A stretch of 24,500 bases of DNA, from assembly GCA_029821455.1 (NCBI GenBank), contig JALGTI010000004.1, forward strand, positions 1 through 24,500, read 5' to 3'. Position numbers and translations under genes: made by a program. The stretch is from Candidatus Zipacnadia bacterium. GTDB taxonomy: Bacteria; Armatimonadota; Zipacnadia; Zipacnadales; Zipacnadaceae. Every line of letters begins with the position of its first letter. Position 1 is the stretch's first letter. Below, piece after piece: positions 8,191 to 13,744 of the stretch. A model generated the notes under the pieces. The model saw only the letters and a list, made by a program, of their open reading frames with translations. It searched no databases and was not told the DNA's origin.

Positions 8191-9023
8191 TGCTCATCAC
8201 CTCCCATAGTTTGTCTAACCTCTGCCAGCCACCGGCAGGTGGTCGCCACTGCAGGCCCGGGGTCAACCAGCCCGATCTTGTTCCAGAACGGCTCCTGTCG
8301 CACGCCCAGCACCCTGCCCTGGGCATACCTTTGCGCGAGCTGAACGTACAGGGGACCTGGTTGCTCACGAGGCCCGATGTTCAGCACCAGGGTCGGCCCC
8401 TCGAAAGCGACCGGTTGGGCCAGCATATCAATAGCCCCGAGTTGCTCCTGAGTGCGCTTTGATAAGCGATATCCGTCGAAGTCCACGACTTCCTGCTGAT
8501 ACTCCTCGGCGACTCGCTGCGCATCGAACTCTCCGCCCTCGGTCAGCATCGCCCTTATCTGCGAGCGCTGCAGATTGTGGGCGACATATCGCTTGCCATT
8601 GATTATTGGCTCCCACATCACCAGCCAGGCGGCGGGCGTGTCATCGGGCAGGCGGCTTTCGGCTGCCCGCGCTGCCAGCGTCGCTCCGACACGCAGCCCC
8701 AGCAAGCCGATGCCTCCTGCTGCCAGTTGCTCCCTAGCGAAGCTGCAGGCAGTCAGCACATCTGTCAGCCACTCCTCAGGTCCGAAGTCAACGAAGCTCC
8801 CCTCACTATCGCCCGTGCCTCTGTAGTCAAAGCGTAGCGCCGCGATGCCCCTCTCTGCCAGCGCCCGCGCCATCTCGGTCAGCACCCGCTGGGCGCACTT
8901 CTTCTCCTCAGCAAATGGGTCGCAGATGACACACAGTTCACCACGGCCCTGGGCCGGCGCATACAGCACCCCATGCAGCCTCAGGCCGCCGCTATCGAAT
9001 TCAACTGGCTGCTCACACGCCAT
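8187..9023 (-). CDS. Alpha/beta hydrolase-fold protein lacking the nucleophile (exosortase-cluster 'hydrolase 2' type)
   Basis: A 278-residue alpha/beta-hydrolase fold protein. The features CDPFAEEKKCAQRV, ALRFDYRGTGDSEG, LVMWEPIINGKRYVAHNLQR and the C-terminal QEPFWN are the pattern of the 'hydrolase 2, exosortase A system-associated' family. At the nucleophile elbow the sequence is GLRVG (residues 109-113), so Arg111 replaces the expected Ser or Cys. Relatives of this family, as I recall them, also carry Arg there, so it is likely a family trait rather than decay. It may be a non-catalytic partner or binder of an acyl intermediate. It overlaps the ACP gene by 11 bases and the small membrane protein gene by four. 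Confidence 0.8.
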   Translation of the reverse strand: MACEQPVEFDSGGLRLHGVLYAPAQGRGELCVICDPFAEEKKCAQRVLTEMARALAERGIAALRFDYRGTGDSEGSFVDFGPEEWLTDVLTACSFAREQLAAGGIGLLGLRVGATLAARAAESRLPDDTPAAWLVMWEPIINGKRYVAHNLQRSQIRAMLTEGGEFDAQRVAEEYQQEVVDFDGYRLSKRTQEQLGAIDMLAQPVAFEGPTLVLNIGPREQPGPLYVQLAQRYAQGRVLGVRQEPFWNKIGLVDPGPAVATTCRWLAEVRQTMGGDEQ

Positions 9024-9276
9024 TGCCCTTCTTCCTTGTCACCAATCCGGCTATCCCTTCCACCGTCGAGAAGGTCTGCAGGTCGAAGTCGTCCTCCTCC
9101 AACGAGATGCCCATATCATCCTCCAGCCCCACTACGATCTCGAATAGCTGCACCGAATCAACCCCATAGGTTGCCATCAGGTCGGCATCGTCGGCGACCT
9201 CCTCCGGGGCCACGTCAAGAAACAGCCGCTCCACGAGCATTCGCTTGATCTGCCTCTTGATTTCGTCGGGTGACAT
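9013..9276 (-). CDS. Acyl carrier protein
   Basis: An 87-residue acyl carrier protein. The phosphopantetheine attachment motif is GVDSVQLFE with Ser41, set in an acidic four-helix sequence (EEVADDADLM..., LEDDMGISLEEDDFDLQ). Its position beside two hydrolases and glycosyltransferases, not beside fab genes, argues for a dedicated carrier rather than the fatty-acid synthase ACP. It probably presents an acyl or aminoacyl thioester to a partner encoded here or nearby. No adenylating ligase or acyltransferase is in the window. The ATG at 9276 follows a GAGAGG element and is 12 bases from the cyclase-family stop. Confidence 0.93.
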   Translation of the reverse strand: MSPDEIKRQIKRMLVERLFLDVAPEEVADDADLMATYGVDSVQLFEIVVGLEDDMGISLEEDDFDLQTFSTVEGIAGLVTRKKGNGV

Positions 9277-9288
9277 CGCGCGCCTCTC

Positions 9289-9942
9289 TTATCTCTCTTC
9301 AATGGCAACAGCCCGGCACCAGGCGCTGTCTACGTTCACGAAGGCGATTGGTAGACCCATATAATAGAATTGACGCTTGAGCAGGCCGCTTAGGTCCAAC
9401 AGTTCGACTAGCAGGGCATCGTGCCTATAGACAATATCGTGTATCTGGCGGCCCTCGGCGGAGTCACCGCCCAGCTTGAAGTCCGCCTCAAAGCCCAGCA
9501 TCTTGATGCCCCGGCCCACCATCCACGTCGCCGCTTCGACGGCTATCACTGGCCGCCCCTCTTCGCCCAACTCCTCCCGGCGTGGGTCGGAATTACGCAG
9601 CAGGAGTATATCACCGGGTTGCATCAAATCGCCAAGCTTAGTCTCCAATACCGCCGGGTCAATCACAGGACACTCAGTAACATCCGGCACATCCAGCAAC
9701 ACGCCTCTGCCCATGAAGAGCTCCAGCGGATAGTCCTCGCAGCCCTTGCCCTCCATATAGAAGTGACGCGGGGACTCGACGTGGGTTCCGACATGAGTGT
9801 GAGTATTGGTGATGTCGTACTTGAGCGTGTCATCGGCTAGCCGCCCGGGCTCAACTTCAAACGGCCGCTCTGGGCTGCCAGGTGGGCATACTTTCATAGA
9901 CAGGTCAACGAGCCTGTATTTGCGCCAGTCAATCTCGAACAT
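9289..9942 (-). CDS. Cyclase family (kynurenine-formamidase-like) metal hydrolase
   Basis: A 217-residue member of the cyclase/kynurenine formamidase family (Pfam Cyclase, PF04199). The metal-binding signature is HVGTHVESPRH (residues 50-60). The usual form is HxGTHxDxPxH, so the metal ligand at 56 is Glu in place of Asp. LVDLSMKVCPPGSPERPFEVE at the start and GIKMLGFEADF later also fit the fold. Members hydrolyse N-formylkynurenine or cyclic amides, or act in antibiotic pathways; the substrate here is unknown. It is the first gene of the minus-strand glycan operon, with a GGAG about ten bases before the ATG at 9942, and 12 bases separate it from the ACP. Confidence 0.85.
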   Translation of the reverse strand: MFEIDWRKYRLVDLSMKVCPPGSPERPFEVEPGRLADDTLKYDITNTHTHVGTHVESPRHFYMEGKGCEDYPLELFMGRGVLLDVPDVTECPVIDPAVLETKLGDLMQPGDILLLRNSDPRREELGEEGRPVIAVEAATWMVGRGIKMLGFEADFKLGGDSAEGRQIHDIVYRHDALLVELLDLSGLLKRQFYYMGLPIAFVNVDSAWCRAVAIEER

Positions 9943-10123
9943 AGCAACTCAGCTCCGGGACGAGAGTTCGTTGTGGTAAGTTCCCGCCCGCAGGCCTGGC
10001 CTCCTGCCTACGCACCTGTGCAGAATTGAGAAGCAGAGAGGACTATGGTATGTCAGAGTTCATATCTCCTGCCGTTGACCTCGTCGAAGCACATCCAACT
10101 GGTCGTCCGGGCAGACGGCTGAT

Positions 10124-10357
10124 ATGAACCTGGCGCGCATTCATCGGAACTTCCGCGACCTGTGTGTGGGGGGAGGGATGGACAAGCGCGAACTTGCGAA
10201 GGACCGGGCGGCTATAGACACGGAGCTTGAGAAGCTGAGGCCCATCCTGGACCAGGGCGGCTGTATCCCCACGGTGGACCACACCGTCCCACCCGGTGTC
10301 AGCTACGACAACTTCTGCTCCTATATGGAGCGCAGGCAGGAATTGCTGGGCGGCTGA
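10124..10357 (+). pseudogene. C-terminal remnant of a uroporphyrinogen-decarboxylase-family protein
   Basis: The 77 codons encode the last part of a URO-D/methyltransferase-like TIM barrel: GGGMDKRELAKDRAAID, then GGCIPTVDHTVPPGVSYDNF and YMERRQELLGG, which is the family's conserved C-terminal signature. Full family members are about 340-380 residues, so roughly the first 260-300 are missing. A stop codon lies in the same frame at 10076-10078, upstream of an unrelated-looking stretch, and there is no good ribosome binding site. It is therefore read as a 5'-deleted fossil, not a small gene. It ends five bases from the convergent nitrilase stop. A translated small protein is possible but unlikely. 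Confidence 0.8.
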
Positions 10358-10361
10358 GCCT

Positions 10362-11192
10362 TCATTCCTCGTCTGCCAGGGCGGCGTCGCGGAGCTGCTC
10401 CCAGAATGCCCTGGCTGAAATGGCGGCCTTGTTGTGGCGGCCATAATACTCGCGGTCGAGGTCAATGTCAGCCCAGATTAAGGTTTCAGCATGGAGGCCA
10501 GCGGCTGCCATAATCTGACCATTCCGGTCCAATATGTAACTATCACCGTACCCCACCCCTTCACTCTCCAGGCTTGCTTGATAGCCGGCCTCCACGTTAT
10601 TCCCGCGCACGAAGAACACACCGTTTTCGACTGCCCGCGCGATGTGGTCATTGCGCACATGCAGATAATGATCTATTGCCGTCTCCAGCCCGATGTAGTT
10701 GTAATGCGGGGCAAAGATAATCTCGGCCCCCTTCATCACCAGAATGCGCGTTGGCTCCGGATAGCCCCCATCCGCGCAGATGATGATGCCAAACTTGTGG
10801 CCAGCTTTTTCGAATACCGGTGTCTCCCGCCCGGGCTGGAAGTAGTTAATCACCGGGAACGCTTTTGAGTATGTGCCCACCAACTCGCCCTGGTCCACTA
10901 CCACCACGGTGTTATACAGGTCGGTGCCACGGAGTTCGTTGAACCCGACCATAAACATCACCGGATAGCCGGCGGTAACCTCCCGCAGATGGCAAATCTG
11001 CGGCCCCTCCAGGGGCCAGGCGTGTTCACGGCAGTGCGCCTCACTGCGGAAGTAACCACCCAGAAACGATTCGGGAAATGACATCAACTCTAGGCTCTGC
11101 TCCGTCGCCTGCTCCAATCCCTGGCAGACTGTCTCTAGGTTGGCCTCGAAGTCCCCCGGTTGGCAGATACACTGATAATGACCGATGCGCAT
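10362..11192 (-). CDS. Carbon-nitrogen hydrolase (nitrilase superfamily amidohydrolase)
   Basis: A 276-residue nitrilase-superfamily enzyme that cleaves carbon-nitrogen bonds of amides, ureides or nitriles in the cytoplasm. The Glu-Lys-Cys triad is intact: Glu41 in SFPESFLGGY, Lys110 in VGTYSKAF and Cys139 in GIIICADGGYPE. RNDHIARAVENGVFFVRGNN is the conserved late segment. The open frame extends upstream to 11264, but the ATG at 11192 has an excellent ribosome binding site (AAGGAGAT, four bases away) and starts the protein at MRIGHYQ, as in homologues. It is divergent from the isomerase gene with about 170 bases between them. Exact substrate unknown. Confidence 0.9.
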   Translation of the reverse strand: MRIGHYQCICQPGDFEANLETVCQGLEQATEQSLELMSFPESFLGGYFRSEAHCREHAWPLEGPQICHLREVTAGYPVMFMVGFNELRGTDLYNTVVVVDQGELVGTYSKAFPVINYFQPGRETPVFEKAGHKFGIIICADGGYPEPTRILVMKGAEIIFAPHYNYIGLETAIDHYLHVRNDHIARAVENGVFFVRGNNVEAGYQASLESEGVGYGDSYILDRNGQIMAAAGLHAETLIWADIDLDREYYGRHNKAAISARAFWEQLRDAALADEE

Positions 11193-11361
11193 GCTGATCT
11201 CCTTGGTCGCTCCTAATTCGGCAAGCTGGCAGGTTATTCGTGAAGTATGACTAACTACCTGCATAGGAGTCTTCGGTTGGCTGGCTGGAGAGGAATTATG
11301 CGCGAGGATGACGAAGTGCAGGAGAACCGGTCATCCAATAAGCGAACAAGGAGCGGTAGAA

Positions 11362-12165
11362 ATGAAATATGGCGTGATTCACTACAACGCACCAGGCGAC
11401 ACGGTTGAGGAGTTCCTGCAGTACGCCGCTGACACCGGCTTTGACAGTGTTGAGCTGCAAATCGGCGATGTATGGGACGGAGAGAGTGACCTCGACTCTG
11501 CCAAGCGCCGCGCCGAAGCGGTCAAAGGTACGCTTGAAGCTCTGGGCCTGAGCTGCTCGCAGCTTGCTGCTGGCAACGACTTCGTGGTCCTGGATGAGGA
11601 GCAGGTCACATTCCAGGTCGAACGCATGCGCAAGTGCTGTGAACTGGCTCAGGTGCTGGGCACTAACAGTATCCGCACCGAGGGCGGCAGCCTCAAGGAC
11701 GAAGTCCCCCCCGCGCGGATGGCTGAGGCGATAGCCGGCTGCCTGAAACGCTGTGCTGAGTGGGCTGAGCCGCTGGGGATGAGGTTTGCGCTGGACAATC
11801 ACGGCGTCGTGACTAACGAGTGGCCTGTGCAGCTTGAGGTCTTCGAAGCGGTCGGTTCTAAGTGCGTGGGAGCCAACCTCGACACGATGAACTACCGCTG
11901 GTTTGGCCACAGCCTGGAGAAGCTGCACGAGATCTACAAGGCAATCGCCCCGTACACCTTCCACACACATATGAAGGACGGCTTCGACAGCCGTGAGAAT
12001 TACAGGGGCCAGGCGCTTGGCGAGGGCGAGATTGACCTGGCGTGGGCGGTGCAGTGTCTGAAGGAGGCCGGCTATGAGGGCGTCTGGTGTGCTGAGTACG
12101 AGGGCCCTGAGGATACAGCCATCGGCTACCGCAAGTGCCTGGACTGGATGAAGGCGAACTGCTAA
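11362..12165 (+). CDS. Sugar phosphate isomerase/epimerase family (xylose-isomerase-like TIM barrel)
   Basis: A 267-residue AP-endonuclease-2/xylose-isomerase-like TIM barrel protein. Candidate metal ligands lie at strand ends: Glu in IRTEGGS, Asp and His in FALDNHG, Asp in GANLDTMN, His in FHTHMKDG, and Glu in WCAEYEGPED. Family members interconvert ketoses and aldoses or act on inositols and hydroxypyruvate. The frame is open to 11308, but the ATG at 11362 follows AAGGAG with proper spacing and begins MKYGVIHYNAPGDT as expected. The gene is transcribed away from the nitrilase gene and may share a regulatory region with it. A fossil enolase piece follows 50 bases after its stop. Confidence 0.88.
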   Translation: MKYGVIHYNAPGDTVEEFLQYAADTGFDSVELQIGDVWDGESDLDSAKRRAEAVKGTLEALGLSCSQLAAGNDFVVLDEEQVTFQVERMRKCCELAQVLGTNSIRTEGGSLKDEVPPARMAEAIAGCLKRCAEWAEPLGMRFALDNHGVVTNEWPVQLEVFEAVGSKCVGANLDTMNYRWFGHSLEKLHEIYKAIAPYTFHTHMKDGFDSRENYRGQALGEGEIDLAWAVQCLKEAGYEGVWCAEYEGPEDTAIGYRKCLDWMKANC

Positions 12166-12214
12166 GCAATCGGGCCGGCCCCTATTCAATGGGTACCAGC
12201 CTGATACGAACTGA

Positions 12215-12391
12215 AGCAAGTACGACGATGAAAATGACTGGCAGGCACGCCCGAAACCGTGTACGCGAATCGGCGACGGGGTTCAGATCGTCAGCGATGA
12301 CCTGACCGTCACCAATGTGAAGTACTTGCAGTCGGCCATTGACCTGGCGCGGCGCTGTGTTAGCCAGCCTCCATTCACTACCATCCTGTAG
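12215..12391 (+). pseudogene. Internal fragment of enolase
   Basis: An uninterrupted frame encodes KYDDENDW, nine residues, then IGDGVQIVSDDLTVTN and KYLQSAID before a stop at 12389-12391. This matches the middle of enolase, typically EDGLDENDW-x9-LGDxVQLVGDDLFVTN, including the exact nine-residue spacing and the Asp pair that holds a catalytic Mg ligand. After about residue 42 the similarity fades. There is no start codon or ribosome binding site at the left edge; an in-frame stop lies at 12212-12214. About 58 of the usual 430 residues remain, so this is a fossil. It ends 17 bases before the ATG of the radical SAM gene. Confidence 0.68.
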
Positions 12392-12408
12392 AGCTTGAAG
12401 TGGTGGGG

Positions 12409-13413
12409 ATGCAACGGGCCAGATACCTGACCGAGCTTGAGAATTGCCAGCTTTGCGAGTGGCATTGCGGGGTCAATCGCCTGGTCGGGGAAGTGGGAAT
12501 GTGTCAGCTTGGTCTGCCCCAGGTGGCCAGCCGCGCCCTACACCCGGCCCCGCCTAGCAGCTACACCCTCTTTATGGCTGGCTGCAACTTCAAGTGCCTG
12601 CACTGCCAGAACTGGGACATCGCGCATTGGCCCCATAGTGATGCAGTCATTGACGGACGGGTGGACCCGGCCGACCTGGCCAGGGAGTCTATCACAGCAT
12701 TGAACAGCCTGCAGGCTTCTCTGATACGGGCCGACAGGCTGTTTTTCTCCGGCGGCTGTCCCACCTGCAGCCTCCCTTACATCGAAGAGGTCGTGGCCCG
12801 TGCTCGCGCTCTGCAGCCAGGCACTCTGGTCAATTTCGACACTAACGGCTTTATGACACCCGACAGTCTGGCCCGGGTGTTAGAGTTCGCCGACTCGATC
12901 ACATACGACATCCGCGCGGTTAGTGATGACGTACATAGAGCACTGACCGGCGCGCCGGCGGCTCCCATGCTGCGGAATGCGGAGGTCCTGGCCGCTCACA
13001 GGGAGAAGCTGTGGGAGTTCCGCGTGCTGATCGTGCCTCGCATCAATGAGGGCGAACTGGAAGCCATCTGCCGCTTCCTGGCTGGGCTCGACGCTGCCTT
13101 GCCGGTCTGCTTTCTCGCCTTCAGGCCCAATTTCGTGTTGGAGAACCACCCCGGGGCTAGTCTGGACCTTATGCGCCAGGCCCTGGCAATCGCCCGAGAT
13201 TGCGGCCTGACCAACGCGGACTGGGCCGGGCGACCGGGACTTCCAGGGCGTGCCGGCTCTTCCTCGCACGATGGTCTGTTAGGCTGTGGAGTGGCGGTTG
13301 CACAGTGGTACGCACGGCGAGCCGGCTGTCAGACTATACCCCGGGACTGCGGCACCTGTCCGCAGACAAATGACTGCCCGGTCAAGCAGTATCAGCCTCT
13401 TCGACGCACCTGA
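12409..13413 (+). CDS. PflX-like radical SAM protein with extra cysteine clusters
   Basis: A 334-residue radical SAM protein of the PflX/COG1313 type, related to pyruvate-formate-lyase activating enzymes. The 4Fe-4S/SAM motif is CNFKCLHCQNW. An N-terminal cluster CQLCEWHCGVNR...C and a C-terminal cluster CQTIPRDCGTCPQTNDC provide at least nine further cysteines, enough for auxiliary iron-sulfur or zinc sites. GGCPTCSLPYIEEV and LVNFDTNGFM follow the SAM-binding pattern. ATG at 12409 is used; a GTG at 12400 in frame is an alternative, and neither has a strong ribosome binding site. No target glycyl-radical enzyme is visible in the window. A terminator lies about 100 bases downstream. Confidence 0.85.
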   Translation: MQRARYLTELENCQLCEWHCGVNRLVGEVGMCQLGLPQVASRALHPAPPSSYTLFMAGCNFKCLHCQNWDIAHWPHSDAVIDGRVDPADLARESITALNSLQASLIRADRLFFSGGCPTCSLPYIEEVVARARALQPGTLVNFDTNGFMTPDSLARVLEFADSITYDIRAVSDDVHRALTGAPAAPMLRNAEVLAAHREKLWEFRVLIVPRINEGELEAICRFLAGLDAALPVCFLAFRPNFVLENHPGASLDLMRQALAIARDCGLTNADWAGRPGLPGRAGSSSHDGLLGCGVAVAQWYARRAGCQTIPRDCGTCPQTNDCPVKQYQPLRRT

Positions 13414-13516
13414 AAGGCTACCGGATCGTGGCACGGGCCTCCCGCCTGCGATGAGATGTCGTTCCCGGTTTTTTCGCAACGAGGATTATTGCTAGCGGAG
13501 GAGAAATATGCCCCTC

Positions 13517-13541
13517 AGTTGGTGCGAAACGCCAACTTTTT
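13517..13541 (+). terminator. Intrinsic terminator after the radical SAM gene
   Basis: AGTTGGTG and CGCCAACT form an eight-base-pair stem (one G-U pair) with a CGAAA loop, followed by a run of T. It lies about 100 bases after the radical SAM stop and 30 bases before the nrdJ promoter, so it insulates nrdJ. A GGAGGAG sequence and an ATG at 13508 precede it and start a 31-codon frame running through the hairpin. Confidence 0.8.
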
Positions 13542-13570
13542 CAGGCCCTCAGGCGGGACAAAAAAACTTC

Positions 13571-13599
13571 TTGACAGGTGAGGCAACGGAGTCTATAGT
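13571..13599 (+). promoter_or_regulatory. Near-consensus sigma-70 promoter for nrdJ
   Basis: TTGACA at 13571-13576, a 17-base spacer, and TATAGT at 13594-13599. This is a perfect -35, optimal spacing and a five-of-six -10 element. Transcription would start near 13606, giving a leader of about 140 bases before nrdJ. No other promoter in the window is this clear. Confidence 0.82.
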
Positions 13600-13605
13600 A
13601 TAAGC

Positions 13606-13744
13606 CCGTGTAGCTTAGGGAGGCTAAAGTTATATACCTTTGACAACCCGGGCCTCTGATTCAGGCTTCCCTCAGACCCGCGCCTTATGCTTTCGGGGCA
13701 CACTGGATGTTCCACAATCGTCAAAAGCACTGAGGTGGATGTAA
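13606..13744 (+). promoter_or_regulatory. Structured 5' leader of nrdJ
   Basis: The leader can fold: GCCCG near 13603 pairs with CGGGC near 13648, enclosing TAGC/GCTA, and TCTGA near 13655 can pair with TCAGA near 13673. A GAGGTGG ribosome binding site stands about nine bases before the ATG. I do not see a cobalamin-riboswitch B12 box (GCCACTG) or clear tandem NrdR boxes, so the regulatory signal, if any, is unidentified. Confidence 0.4.

Noticed and set aside
11298..11408. 36-codon plus frame with GGAGAGG upstream, overlapping the isomerase start
   Set aside because: The Shine-Dalgarno is decent, but the Arg-rich sequence has no features and most of its length is out-of-frame isomerase DNA; kept only as a weak leader-peptide possibility.
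11296..12219. 307-codon minus-strand frame
   Set aside because: Exactly opposite the sugar isomerase gene, which has a proper ribosome binding site and conserved metal ligands; the minus frame has no known motif.
13594..13640. Tandem NrdR boxes near the nrdJ promoter
   Set aside because: TATAGTATA and GTTATATAC are AT-rich but fit the palindromic consensus poorly, and their spacing of about 36 bases is not the usual 31 or so.
13606..13744. Cobalamin riboswitch before nrdJ
   Set aside because: The leader is structured but the conserved B12 box GCCACTG and the upstream cobalamin core are not present.
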